Shown: positions 23,464 to 35,144, counted from the stretch's first letter. The stretch: 64,000 nucleotides of DNA from Mercenaria mercenaria (GCF_021730395.1 NC_069366.1:67027001-67091000); one strand, 5' to 3'. The notes: generated by a model from the sequence alone, not told the origin. Numbers and translations are program-made.

Positions 23464-23682
23464 CGCACGATAATTTAAACGACAACATGTTTATATTATC
23501 GTTTGATTGTTATAATATATGGTTCTCATGCATCGTTGAGCTCAAAATGGTTGCCAATGATAGAAGGATAGAAGTTAAGTGCATACTGTAATGTTATACA
23601 AAAATATTTTCTGTATTGAAATGTTTTAATGAAGAAAAATCATAACTATCAAACGTTATCGTTTGAGTTATCGTGCGGGTTT
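23464..23682. repeat. Possible MITE with inverted ends upstream of NPL exon 1
   Basis: CCGCACGATAA on the left matches TTATCGTGCGG on the right, and internal AAACGA/TCGTTT segments extend the symmetry. No target duplication is evident. It lies about 200 bp 5' of the NPL start, where it could affect the promoter region. Confidence 0.4.
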
Positions 23683-24000
23683 TATACTTGTCGTTTTCGG
23701 TGATTATGATTAAAATACCGATCTATTTATTTGGGACCGCTTTACTCACTTTGATTCTACGCAAAACAATGTCTTGGTCGTTGTGATGTTATGTAAACCA
23801 AATACAGAAGATGTAAATGGCTGTCGGTCGGTCAGTTGGTCCGTCCGTCCGTCCGTTCGTTGGCAGTTCAGATGGTAGACCATTTGGTTTCTGATCAATA
23901 ACAAGAAAAGTTGTCCAACTTCATAGAACGATAGGAATGTTTCTAGTCAGAAAATGAAAACTCCTGTTCTTTGGGACAGTTGGTCATAACATCATTGGCC

Positions 24001-24130
24001 GCCACGATAGCCTAGTGGTAGAGCGTCCGCTTCGAGTGCGGAAGGTCGTGGGTTCGATCCCCGGCCGCGTGATACCAAAGACATGGAAAATGGTACCAAT
24101 AGCTCCCTTGCTTGGCGCCCGGCGGAAGCT
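24001..24130 (+). repeat. tRNA-derived SINE head and body fragment
   Basis: 24001-24080 folds like a tRNA 5' half and T arm. It has a D-arm GCCTAGTGGTAGAGC (box A-like), an anticodon arm TCCGC TTCGAGT GCGGA, and GGTTCGATCCCC (box B). The CGA anticodon would be serine, but the long serine variable arm is absent. A non-tRNA body (GATACCAAAGACATGGAAAA, then TAGCTCCCTTGCTTGGCGC) follows at once. This is the layout of an invertebrate SINE with an internal pol III promoter. Confidence 0.7.
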
Positions 24131-24139
24131 GGCCTCTTC

Positions 24140-26010
24140 TCTCATGCCCTCGTGGTAATGGATTCCATCAGGAAAGAGGTGTCGAGAGTGATTAATATAA
24201 GTTGTAGAACTTCTTTCACAATCGACAAAACTAACATCATCGGGACTGAAAACGATTTACGCTTAATTACTGAAGAATGCTTTAGCCTACAGTCAGCAAA
24301 CCACTCTCTCTTTATATATAATTTACATGTGCGAATAACCATCATGGTACACCATATCACATAGCAGTACAGACGAACGTGTCTACTCCACATCAAATCC
24401 ACCAAGTTGAACTCAGTAAAGAGGTGCTGCTTTTTATACACGCCTGATCTGCAATGCACATTAGAACTGGTTCAACAGAAATCTGGGTTATCACGCCTCA
24501 CAAATCAACATTTCATTTTACAGGTTTTGGGCAGAGAAGCTAAATATTCTAGATCTCTCTCTGAAAGTGAGCTATATCACGAATTTATAAAGATACTGTG
24601 CATTAACGGAAATAATTAAATTCATACCGTTAGCTTTCGCATACATATTCATATATACATGTATTTATCTGTATTTATTGTTTGCACAGACTTTAGTTTG
24701 ACTTACTTTTTCATTGCCTTTAACTCATTCATTTTGGTGTAACAAGTTGCAAGTCCGCGTGTAAAGCTGCATGTGTATGGATATTAACAAGAAAAGTATA
24801 ACCCAAGTGTTATATGTTGACGATTACGTTGGTATATTTACTTAGAGGGTATTGTTGTTGTTTTCTTCACCTCCTGCATAGGAGAACAGCTTATGAATAC
24901 GCAGCAATAAAAATTGACTAAACTGTTCACTACTATAAACACCTTTACCACTATATACAGTCATATACTGATCAACTGGTATTTTGGAAGGACAAACAGT
25001 CAATGTTGTGCAATCAGTCACCCCTTAAAAAGGACCATTGTTCTGATATTGCTAAAGATCAGCCTGCAAGGATACTTTAAAATGCAAGTCACCTAGGTGC
25101 AGGCAAGTTTTTCCTTATTGTTAGGTGACAGCTGAAACCACATAAAGCTAAGAATGGTCAAATTTTGATTATTCCGTAGTTTTCATGGAATAAAACGTCA
25201 AATAGAGAAGGACTCCTATAACTAATCATTTAAAATTAAAAACTATCTTCACTGAACTTTCATGGCAATCTTTTTGGCGCTTATACGCATGCGCACAAAC
25301 TACATCACAGCATCAGGGGCAAAATTAATATGACAAAAGAGAGGTACCTAACAAATTTAAATGCCCTTTAATAACTTTCATGAAGAAAAACTGAGACTTT
25401 GTCGTGTATAATAATTTCATCTAGAAATATTATCTACATAGAGTTAAACCATTAGCTTTTGGCAAATAGAGAATAATCTTGATCGGCAGGTAGAAAAAGC
25501 TCTTGTCTCGTTATCGTAATGTACATAGATTCCCTTTCAATTTTAATACTTGATTTAATCACATCTTTCAGTGATTCTTTTGCAAGAAGGAATATATTAT
25601 CAATAGGATCATTCTTTGTACTACTCGTACTTTCATGTTTTAACAAAGACATATTGGACTGCGTTCATGCAACAGTTCACAGTGGTTTTTGATTGCGCAT
25701 GCCAGTTGTGTAATGTGGAAGAAAAATTTCACTCACGGTAACTAAGTGTGGTAGACTGAAAAATGTGTTAAGGATACGTTACCAGTTATTTGACTAATTT
25801 ATGTGCTGTCTTACCTGTAATGTTTGTTACGTGCTTAAGATGCTTGTTAAGATGCTATTAAGTTGCATAATTCATGTTTTCACGTCCTTTGTATTCCGTG
25901 AATCTTTGTAGCCGTTAAATCGCATGTCTTCATACAACGGCGATATTTGGTGTATGTGAACGTTTCTAGGGTTGCAGTATTCATACATACTGTGTATTAA
26001 TCTCAACATA
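24140..26010. other. Intergenic, no feature seen
   Basis: Between the NPL 5' end and a SINE. Open frames at 24083-24364, 24142-24459 and 25452-25652 are short, overlapping on both strands, and without recognisable motifs. Confidence 0.4.
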
Positions 26011-26017
26011 TCTAATG

Positions 26018-26230
26018 AGGGGATCTCCGTGACCGAGTGGTTAAGGTCGCTTACTTTGAATCATTTGTCCCTCAAGGCTGTAGGTTCGAATTCTCGCTAG
26101 TAGTGTAGAATTAATTCATGTGAGGAAGACATCCAGCTGGCTTACGGAAGTCGGTGGTTCTGACCAGGTCCGTGTAGAAATAATGTAGTCCGGTCATTCT
26201 GGCTCAAATACACCCTTGACCTCAAACAAA
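26018..26230 (+). repeat. tRNA-derived SINE with conserved central domain
   Basis: A tRNA-like head (GTGACCGAGTGGTTAAGGTC as box A, GTAGGTTCGAATTCTCGC as box B) is followed by a core with GACATCCAGCTGGCTTACGG and TCGGTGGTTCTGACCAGG. That core is shared by a widespread bivalve SINE family. The 3' tail is absent or diverged here; a separate tail of such a SINE (GTGTCGGTGCGACGTTAAAT) is at 52894. Confidence 0.75.
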
Positions 26231-26499
26231 TTGCAACAGAAAATGTTTTAAGCGATTTTAAATCCTGAAACCATCCTGCTTAACATATCAAAAGTCTAGA
26301 AAAATCTAGATTGCGGAAGAGTATAAAAATCGATGTCAAATTGATGGTTATTTAAGATTTTATTTTTCTAATTTGATAACTCAAAATTACACATATATCT
26401 CATTTTACAATCAATTGTACGGATAATATGCTTTATTATGTATCTATATATTATACTTTAATGGCTTGAACTAATAGGAAAGCAATTTTAATTTGAAAA

Positions 26500-27695
26500 C
26501 AAATTTTTATATGTAACTTTTGTACATAAAATCAAAAGTGGGTGGGGTAATTTCATATGGCAACATGACATAAGAAAATTAAGTAACTGACAACATTCGA
26601 CGAAATACATAATATACTGTCCAAAACACATAAAATGGTGTAATTTACCTACATCTTATAATTTTATTCTTAAATAAATGTAAATTAATCATTTTATGTA
26701 CGTGGCGGCATTTAAATATTAATTTGGGTGGGGTAATTTCATACATGATAAGGACACCTTTCTATCACTGTACACTGTTCTACAATTGTTGTACATAAGT
26801 TAATATTACTTGTACACATCCTTAATACAAATACATGAAACGTTTGTAAATTGTTTACTGATACATAGGTTACATTACACAATGACCTTTAACATACCAG
26901 TTGACCTTTTAAAGGTCAAATAGAAACATATAAGAATGGGTGGAGTGATTTTATATGGCAAAATAGCACAAAAATTAACTGACAACACTCGATGGAATAC
27001 TTAATAATGTCCAAAACACGTGCAATAATCTAATTTTATTTCTATCTCAATATAAAGTATTCAGTCTATGCATGTGCTTGCATTTGAATCAAAAGTGGGT
27101 GGGGTAATTTCATACATAATAAGGATTTTTTCTAAAGAAAAAAATGCACTTTTTAACAAAAACTGTTTTGAAATAGTTAACAATGGGTGTACACATCCTT
27201 AAAGAAACTACATTAAAAGAGTTTGTAAAATATTAACTGATGAGTATGTTAGATTACACAATGACCTTGATGTATATAAGTCAACATTTTAAAGGTCAAA
27301 TTGAAACATATGAGTGGGTGGGGTAATTCCATAAGGCAAATTGGTAGAAAAAGTAACTGTACTAACTGATAACACTTGATGGAATACATAATACTGTCCA
27401 AAACACTGGTGCAATTTACCTACTAGTTGTTATTTAAAACCTACTATAAAGTAATCATTATATGAGACTGTTTGCATTTAAATCAAAATGAGGTGGGGTA
27501 ATTTCATAGCATAATAAGGAACATTTTTCTAAAGTAAAAATTGCAATGTTTAACAAAAGTTTACAATAGTTGTACAATGCTTCAAGAAAATACATAGAAA
27601 TATTTTTTGAAATGTAAACTGATACCTTGGTAACATTACACAATGACCTTGAACCATATACGTTGATCTTTTAAAGGTCCAATGGAAACATATGT
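26500..27695. repeat. Degenerate tandem array with alternating A and B half-units, period about 390 bp
   Basis: GGGTGGGGTAATTTCAT-type motifs occur near 26540, 26722, 26930, 27097, 27317 and 27490. Alternate motifs share their contexts: A types are followed by a GGCAA segment then ACTGACAACA; B types by ACATAATAAGGA. The A-to-A and B-to-B spacing is roughly 370-395 bases, so there are about three diverged higher-order units. A TTTTAAAGGTC motif recurs in each. The array ends about 200 bp beyond the 3' end of the nuclease-CXC gene. Confidence 0.7.
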
Positions 27696-27904
27696 GAAAC
27701 ACTCGACACAAACATAATAATTCATAAAGTTTCTGAACGAAAATCAGTAAATAATAGATAAATTTAAACAGTTCATATTTTATGTTTACTAGTCCCTTGT
27801 CCCGTACTTATATTTTTATGAATACACTATAGACACCACCTTCTATCAGTAACTAAATTTTATATGTTTTGTTACATTTTAATTGACTCATAATGGTCAC
27901 GGTT

Positions 27905-29764
27905 TTATTCCAGGTCAGCGTCTGTGTCGTTGAACTTGGCTACATTGGTGCAGCTAATGCCGCGACACTCGGAGCATCCGGAAGAACATTCTAGTCCATT
28001 TTTCCTACATGTACATCTTTTTGTGTCGCACTGTTGTTTACATTTACATTTAACCATTTTCAAGAGCTTTTCCGGTGCGGGGGATCGGTCTGTTTTAATT
28101 GGCATCATCTTGTTTCCTTTCAGTTCAAATCCCCACTCCACTGGCGACAGATTTGAGTCGCTGTCTGCATATATCCATTCCTGGACTTGGAAATACGCTC
28201 TTAAAGTGTGATACTTGGCGGCATCTGCTGTTGGTGGCAATGTGCTAACTTGAACGTAGCTTGTGCTAGACATTACTTTTTGGGAAAATTTCCTGATGCG
28301 CAATAAATTCAGGTTCTCAATGGACAACCCGCCATATAATGACACTAGTATCCGCTCACCAATGTCGATAATTGCATCTTTGTCTGTTTCTTTGAGAAAA
28401 GCATCTGCCAGAATACGTATTTCTTCGTTTGAGCGAAATGCCTTCAGTGTTGCCCCTTTGCTGATCCCGATCATATGAGATTTCGTATCACAACCCGATA
28501 TTGCATGAAGAACTGGTAATGTCCCACTTATCTGTTCGCCAAGTATTTGTTTGGTCTTTTGGATGTCCCATATCCGGACAACCTTTGAGGCGTTTTGTCT
28601 GGCTGCAGGCTTAAAAACGACCGATTTGTGACGTGAACGTATGTGGTACACCACAATCACCAATATATCTGTATCCTCGCCTATGATGACAACAACATTT
28701 GTTTCGGCTAAATCTAGAGCAGTTTTCACTATCAATACATCAGCATCCCCTTTCGCATGAACTACATCATATCCATTCTCCTCAAGTTCTTGGGCAAGCA
28801 AAAATATGAAATTTTGCTTGTTTTCTACATTTGACAAGAATATTTCCTTCTTAGATGCTAATGGTGTTGATTTTGTTATATACACCTTCGGTCCTGTGAC
28901 ACCGCGGGTTCGTCTCAAGTGTGCAGTATCTTTCGTAGTTGGGCCGGAAGTATATCCATCAAATACAATAACTGCATTTGGATATCGGTTGGATATGTAT
29001 CGAATATAAGATTCACAAATTTCGGAAAACAACATTCCAGCCTTCCAAGGTACTTGATGTAACAAGGAGCCTTCATCCAGTACGAACCTGACACTTTCAT
29101 CATTAAGGTTTCCATTATGACTGCAATCTCCAACTTCCCATATTGCCTCAGCAAGTAACCATTTCTGTGACTCTCTTATAAGTCCATCGGGAGCAAAAAA
29201 TGAGGAAGGCAAACCACATAATTCATAGGTAAATACATCTGGAAGATCATCACTAAATCTCTGTGCTGCTATCGTCAACCGTTGGAACAGCAGTTGTGGA
29301 TCAACCTTTAGTGGCTCGTCGTTAATCTTGATTTGTTGTGCTGCATCTAGAGTGACTGCTTTTTGATTTCTTCTGAAGCTTAAGTCGAAAACGTTTTGTC
29401 CAACCATTACTGATACAACTTCTGTACCTATTTGTACTGCTTTGTGTGCATTCACGCTGGAATGCGATGTAACACCTGTTTCAATATTGAAGAGAAGGGT
29501 ATCTTCTCTAAAAGGATTTCGTTCCTCCAAGTGTGACATTAAAGTCTGCGTATCTTTTCGATCTCTAATAATTCGCGACTTCCCACTATCTTTATGCTGC
29601 TCACTTGTATGGAATTCCTTCCCACAAAACGCCTGCATTGCGTTGTTTATAGCAATGCAGGCAGGCCTTGAGAGCAGCCACTGGGTGCGTTGCTGCTCAC
29701 TCATGCCTTTACCTCGTGTCATCCCTCCTGCACTTTTTACCGACCTCATGAGGGCCTGCTCGAT
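27905..29764 (-). CDS. Predicted PIN/FEN-like nuclease with C-terminal CXC (tesmin/TSO1-type) motif, last exon
   Basis: An uninterrupted frame of 614 codons from ATG 29749, extended in frame five codons upstream (IEQAL) to a TTTTCACTTAG acceptor at 29765. Residue numbers count from that ATG. Conserved acidic blocks fit a PIN/XPG-FEN-like nuclease: FVLDEGSLL (about 223-231), VIVFDGYTSG (260-269), HAKGDADVLIV (331-341), VVIIGEDTDILVIVV (353-367) and LHAISGCDTKS (414-424). The C-terminus (568-600) is a cysteine array, KCKCKQQCDTKRCTC then CSECRGISC, like the CXC DNA-binding motif. I recognise a large, multicopy family of uncharacterised invertebrate proteins with IEQ.LMRSVK near this position, PQLLFQRL and GCDT. 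Function is unproven; it may be transposon-derived. The AATAAA signal overlaps the stop codon (27904-27909). Confidence 0.8.
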   Translation of the reverse strand: MEQALMRSVKSAGGMTRGKGMSEQQRTQWLLSRPACIAINNAMQAFCGKEFHTSEQHKDSGKSRIIRDRKDTQTLMSHLEERNPFREDTLLFNIETGVTSHSSVNAHKAVQIGTEVVSVMVGQNVFDLSFRRNQKAVTLDAAQQIKINDEPLKVDPQLLFQRLTIAAQRFSDDLPDVFTYELCGLPSSFFAPDGLIRESQKWLLAEAIWEVGDCSHNGNLNDESVRFVLDEGSLLHQVPWKAGMLFSEICESYIRYISNRYPNAVIVFDGYTSGPTTKDTAHLRRTRGVTGPKVYITKSTPLASKKEIFLSNVENKQNFIFLLAQELEENGYDVVHAKGDADVLIVKTALDLAETNVVVIIGEDTDILVIVVYHIRSRHKSVVFKPAARQNASKVVRIWDIQKTKQILGEQISGTLPVLHAISGCDTKSHMIGISKGATLKAFRSNEEIRILADAFLKETDKDAIIDIGERILVSLYGGLSIENLNLLRIRKFSQKVMSSTSYVQVSTLPPTADAAKYHTLRAYFQVQEWIYADSDSNLSPVEWGFELKGNKMMPIKTDRSPAPEKLLKMVKCKCKQQCDTKRCTCRKNGLECSSGCSECRGISCTNVAKFNDTDADLE

Positions 29765-30421
29765 CTAAGTGAAAACGCTGATTTACAGTTCTTTATTTTT
29801 ATTTGAGACGTTTTCCTTACAAATTTAGAAGTACATCGTTTGTTGTTAACGTTATAAACATCAGTGATATCTCATATACGAAAAACAATCAGTCACAACA
29901 GCAAGCATAATTTTCACAAGATGCCGCCATCTTACCTGCATAGTTTTGAAAACTGCGTATATTACACAACAGAATGAGCTGAAAGGTCCTTAGTCTAACC
30001 CTGAAATAAAAAAACAACAAATAATAATAATTATTATTTCAATAAAAAGTTACTTTAAGTGCATTTTATTATTGTAATGTTTCAAAAATGCATCAGAGGC
30101 ATTTTGACTCAATACGGTTCCGGCGTTCCATAGTTTTAAAAAACACAAAAATGGGGTGATATAAATCCCACTATAAATCGTATTTTTTTATGTTTAGATA
30201 AGCAAATTGATCACCGGAAGACTTAAAAACACAAATTTGATCGTTTACCGATGATATTTTAAATGATGCTGGCGGAAATTCCTATTTGACCTTCAGCACA
30301 CAAAAAACCTGATAGAACTTATTTATCAGCAAATTTGTACATAAATAACGAGGAACGATAAATATTTTGGTAATTTTACATTAGTACATTGAGTTTTCGG
30401 GTATTTTAAAAGACCACTTAC

Positions 30422-30560
30422 CATTGTTGAGCTAGTTTTTCTGCCTAAAGGTAGTTTGTTTACATTTGATGTTGTTGTTGTCGTCGTTTTTGCAGACGCT
30501 CGTCTGTGTTTTGGAGACGCTTTATCACATATGGCAAGCCGTTCCCGTCTTTCCAAAAAT
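30422..30560 (-). CDS. Upstream exon of the nuclease-CXC gene (partial)
   Basis: The minus strand carries RRERLAICDKASPKHRRASA followed by a threonine run and NKLPLGRKTSSTM. It ends at ATG with a perfect GTAAGT donor (30421-30416). The phase is 0, as is the acceptor of the next exon at 29764, so the join reads ...SSTM-IEQALMRSVK. The 5' limit of the exon is unclear: the frame stays open to about 30610, but no ATG is seen and further N-terminal exons are expected. The basic, Thr-rich content suggests a linker. Confidence 0.5.
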
Positions 30561-30619
30561 TTCGAAAATATCGTAATACAAACCCGTTTTTTTACTGTTT
30601 CGCAACTTAGATTTTTCTA

Positions 30620-31920
30620 GACTTTTTATATGTTTTATATTATTCCTTACTTTATCTTCTGCAATAATAATATTTTCTGTTGCAATTTGTTTGAGGTGTA
30701 TTCAGAGAACTCCTACACTAATGCTCGGGGAGGCGCCTGTGGTTTTTCTCAACCATCATAAGCTGGAAAATAGCCAAATCACTTATAATTATGTCTATAT
30801 GACATTAAACGTGACAAAAATATAAATCTGATGCATACGTTGTTTATGCCATGATTGTTGTTGCAATTTTCTGCTTCATTTGCAGACAATGGAGTAAGGT
30901 AAGTAGTTTCCGATGTGTCTTACTTCGCCATGGTACAATTGACTAAGTTGATTTGATTTGAGGTTTAAAATAAAAACTTTCATACCTGCTAGAATTGCAG
31001 AACCACAGAAAAACCAACTGTTTAGACCCTATTAGTCGCCTCTTACGATCGTGCAAGATTAAGACAGTGGGTTGAATTCCTTTCATACACAAGTTGATCC
31101 AAACCCACATTAAAACTTGCTATTTTATTTGATTGATGTCATTTTCTTTTCAACTTGATGAACTATTTGAAGATATTAATAAATATTCGCATAACCGCAA
31201 GGGCTTTTATGTTTACAATGTATTACTCTTTAGCCGGTTCAAAAGCTCAATGGGCTTATGTTGTACTTTTTCGTTTTTTTGCCGACATAAAACACATTTT
31301 GTTTTAAAATATCTCATGCGAATATAAAAGTTTCGGTGCTAGCTAAATTCCACCTGTACGGCATGTAACTTCGTACTCTAATCAACACGTAATAGAAATC
31401 AGACGTTTGTCATTAACGTAGTGAAACCAGTACATCTGGAACCCGGTGTACGTTGAGCATGATCCTGTTACAAATCCTTCGAGTGTACGTTATTTTGTGC
31501 GTACACGTGTGACAGTGCAATGCATCATAATGAATCATTTAATAATTTTATATGGGACACTGTTAAGCAATCCAGAACACTGTTGAAAACGAAATTAAAT
31601 GTTTCCTTATGTGTTTCTGTCACGTTGTCAGTTTCGCTTTGTCGTGTAGGCGCGCGCACCAAAACAACACAAAAACTTTTAAAATTCGTTATGACACGCT
31701 GGCGTATGCGCCATGGTGACACAAAGAAACGTGTTACATAAACTGCAGGCAAGTTTACGCAACATAACGAAATGTCCTACATCAGCCACCATAGATAAAC
31801 CAGCGACAGTCGACATCCTAAGGTTATTACGTACATAAGGATTAAAACATCACGAGGAGTTTCAGATGTTATAGATCTAATCGACGAACTGAAAAGTATG
31901 TTTTAACGGGCTGAAAACAA
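30620..31920. other. Intergenic, no feature seen
   Basis: Sequence upstream of the nuclease-CXC exons. I cannot identify a promoter or first exon here. Confidence 0.4.
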
Positions 31921-31924
31921 AAGT

Positions 31925-32502
31925 ATAATGCCAGGTATTAAACAAGTGACTGGGTATTGTAGTGGCAATAAAGAAGTACCCTACCGGCGAAAAAAACAAT
32001 TTTACTTGACCTTCAATAGTAATCTTGACATTTGACCGACAACCATGGGTCATGTGCGCGACATAAAATCTAATCATGGGGAACATTTCTGTGTTGTACT
32101 AAAAACATCCTTCAATGCAATTAAAATAACGGTACAAAAATAATATTTACTTGACCTTGAACAGTGACCTTGACCGTTAACTGACAAGCATAGTTCATGC
32201 GTGGACACATTGTCTCATCATTTTTTGTGGCATAAGATTATCCATCAATGCATATAAAAGTAATGGAAAAGAAACAATTTTACTTGACCTTTAATAGTGA
32301 CCTTGACCTTTGACCTTCAAGCATGAGTCATAAACATGCATTATTTTCAGATTGCGGTCTATTCACATACCAAGTTTTATGAACCTAGCTTGAATACTTC
32401 TGGAGTTATCACAGGATCCAGATTTGCGGACAGACAGACGGAAGGACGGACGGACGGAGAGCATTCCTATAGTCCCCACCGGTGTTCCACCGGTAGGGGA
32501 CT
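31925..32502 (+). mobile_element. Helitron-like tandem-repeat element ending in hairpin plus CTAAT
   Basis: Three units of about 130-150 bases start with TTTACTTGACCTT and carry GTGACCTTGACC and AAGCATGAGTCAT-type segments. They are followed by GGACAGACAGACGGAAGGAC and a strong hairpin, AGTCCCCACCGGTG TTC CACCGGTAGGGGACT, directly followed by AAT. A hairpin 5' of CTRRT is the classic Helitron 3' end. No rolling-circle replicase is present, so it is non-autonomous. Confidence 0.6.
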
Positions 32503-32509
32503 AATGAAA

Positions 32510-33380
32510 AATTACACATCGGTTGAAATTTCGCGGCAATGATTTTCGCATGTATTGACCATGTTTTTGTTATTGAAATATTGAAGTCAAAGTCACCACA
32601 GTAAAATTATATTTTCTTGGAAATTTTTTTTAAAAGAATGTTGATCAAAATGCCTGCTTTGATAGACCATAAATTCTTAACAAGCAATCATATAAATAGT
32701 AGGATAATAGGATGGTGATTCCCTGTTATTGCTTCCCTAAAACCCTACTATCGCTGCCCTACAACCCTACTATCGCATCGCAATCCTGCAATTCTGTTAT
32801 ACTATCATTGACATGCTAAAATAGCGCTTTAATGATTTGGCGATGGTAAGAGATCAATAAAACAGGATTCTGTAATATTTTTTCTGTATCAAGATATTTT
32901 GGTAATGGTATTTTGTCCGCTATAAATTGTGTTCAACAATGTCATTTCGAACCAACCGTTAATTAGACATTAATCTCATCGGAATACATCAGGAGGGTGG
33001 AAAAGACTTTTGCAATAAGTGAATACGTGGAAAATTAATGAAACACATCTGCTATCATTAGATTTCTGTAATTGTTCAACATGTTTCAATGTTAAACAAA
33101 TAAGGAAACTTCAATGATAAGTTGATTACTATTTAAATGTACCGAAATGATTCCAACCTTGGAGCTAAGTCTTTAATTTTTACTTTTGCTTCCAGCAAAA
33201 AGAGCATTTGATAACACATATGACATTTGTTTTGCTTACAACAAACTGGTGAATTAAGCATTTTGTATTTAAGAAGATATCAACATGCTTTTAGTTAATT
33301 ACCATAAAACAGTCAAATATTACACTAGAAATAAGACAACAGTGTGCGCGATCTTTTGAAAGCAAATACATTGTACAAAT
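32510..33380. other. Intergenic, no feature seen
   Basis: AT-rich sequence with no supported feature. CCCTACTATCGC-type short duplications occur near 32745-32775. Confidence 0.35.
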
Positions 33381-33383
33381 ACA

Positions 33384-33556
33384 TTGTATATTCTTCATTT
33401 TTTTTCTATTAAACGTCAAGAAACTTCAAGTTGATTTCGTGAGTCCTAAGTCCGGTTCTTTCGGTCATTCAATGACAGTACAATTGCGTCATTTTGAAAC
33501 GATCGTAGCGATGAGAATGTCACGACTAAACAGCCACTCAAAATCTTCTATGATTA
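33384..33556. repeat. Long direct duplication flanking a LINE, left copy
   Basis: Starts TGTATATTCTTCATTT and ends AAAATCTTCTATGATTA. It is nearly identical to 34975-35139, apart from a few substitutions and an 8-base extra segment. The LINE fragment begins immediately after its last base. Confidence 0.85.
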
Positions 33557-34816
33557 AATAAACAGTCTCAGTAAGTGGTGAACTGTCTGCTCCAGTCCAC
33601 ATGAAATACAGTGTACCACAAGGATCTGTCCTAGGACCGAAAAAACTACATCATGTTGGTTCAATCTGCAGAAGCCATGGACTGAATCATCACTTTTATG
33701 CCGATGACTCACAACTATACTTGTCATTTAAGCCAAACAATATTTCCTACCAACATGAGGCCCTATCTCGAATTGAAATCTGTCTCAACGACATAGTCTC
33801 TTGGATGCATCAGAACATGCTGAAGCTCAATACTGAAAAAAACTGAGGTCATTTTGTATCACACAAACTACACAAAAATACCCGAAGATATCTACGTGAA
33901 AGTAGGACCCTCTCAGATTAAACTATCAATTTGTGTGAAGAATCTCGGTGCTAGAATGGATTCAAACATGGTCATGACACAGCATGTTAACTCTCTTTGT
34001 AGAGCTAGTTATGCACAACTTCGGCAAATAGGCCATATTAGGCAGTACATCACAGCTGATGCTACCAAGTCTCTTGTGAATTCTGGTTATATCGAAAGTA
34101 GACTACTGTAACTCGCTGCTGTATGGAATTTCCAAAGACACACTGCAAAAACTTCAATGTGTACAAAACACAGCGGCCCGCATCATAACCAAGACACCAC
34201 GATGCGATCACATCACGCCGGTCTTGAAGAGGTTGCATTGGCTTCCGGTTCAGGACCGCATTGAGTTCAAAATCTTGACACTTACATACAAAGCCATGCA
34301 CAATGAATCTCCCAAGTACATTGTCGATATGCTGGACATGTACAAGCCTCGTAGAGACTTAAGGTCGGCAAATGGCCCGGTGTATTTGGTTGTACCGAGG
34401 AGTCGAACAGTAAAGTATGGTGACAGAAGTTTCAAGCATGCAGCTCCAAAGCTTTGGAATGCCCTCCCAGCAAGCATCAGAGATTCAAGCTCACTGTCCG
34501 CATTTACAAAATCTTTGAGCACGCATCTCTTTCACACATGTTATATAAAATAACAAAATCTGAAATACTGTTGAAAATGGCGTTAAACCTTGTTTTGTGT
34601 TGAGAAAGGAATTGCTCTCGTAATGTAATTTAACGTTGAACATAATTTATGGATGATCTTGTTTTAATTACTATTCCTTTTAATCTTTAACCAATATATT
34701 TACATGTATGTGTATGTATGTATGTGTTCTTTATGTTTTTGTAAAGCACTTTTGAACGTACATATTTTGTATGAAAGGAGTGCTATATACAAGTGGTATA
34801 ATAATAATAATAATAA
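33557..34816 (+). mobile_element. CR1-like LINE, 5'-truncated, RT to 3' end
   Basis: Coding similarity begins mid reverse transcriptase: SGELSAPVHMKYSVPQGSVL, then the catalytic FYADDSQLYLSF block at about 33690, then LNDIVSWMHQNMLKLNTEKN. It runs on in other frames with VKNLGARMDSNMVMTQHV, then RLHWLPVQDRIEFKIL and the C-terminal KLWNALPASIRDSSSLSAF before a stop at 34553. The 3' UTR ends in the AAAGCACTTT...GGAGTGCTATA module and an ATAATAATAATAAT tail, as in CR1/L2-type LINEs. At least two frame changes make it inactive. The YADD motif itself is kept. Confidence 0.85.
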
Positions 34817-34974
34817 TCAGTTTAAAACTTAAATATCGGAATCTATTCACCGATGATACCGGTGATCCTGCCTAACTTGTTCGGACAAATTATCCGGTGA
34901 GTCATACATTCATTAATACGAATTTTGTTTGATACGTCACAGGTCCGGATGAGTTCGTATAAAGCGAGTTTTAC

Positions 34975-35139
34975 TGTATATTCTTCATTTTTATTTTCTA
35001 TTAAACTTCAAGCTGATTTCGTGAGTTCTAAGTCCGATTTTTTTCGGTCATTCAATGACAGTACAATTGCGTCATTTAGAAACGACCGTAGCGATGAGAA
35101 TGTCACGACTAAACAGCCACTCAAAATCTTCTATGATTA
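34975..35139. repeat. Long direct duplication flanking a LINE, right copy
   Basis: The right partner of 33384-33556, sharing TCAATGACAGTACAATTGCG, GATGAGAATGTCACGACTAA and ACAGCCACTCAAAATCTTC. It is separated from the LINE tail by about 158 bases of unrelated sequence. Confidence 0.85.
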
Positions 35140-35144
35140 CATAA

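Noticed and set aside
24001-24080. tRNA-Ser(CGA) gene
   Set aside because: The anticodon loop and T arm look good, but the serine variable arm is missing and a SINE body follows directly.
24083-24459. Overlapping open frames on both strands after the SINE
   Set aside because: They overlap each other, have no motif and no splice partners.
29442-29768. 108-codon plus-strand frame
   Set aside because: Antisense shadow of the nuclease-CXC coding exon.
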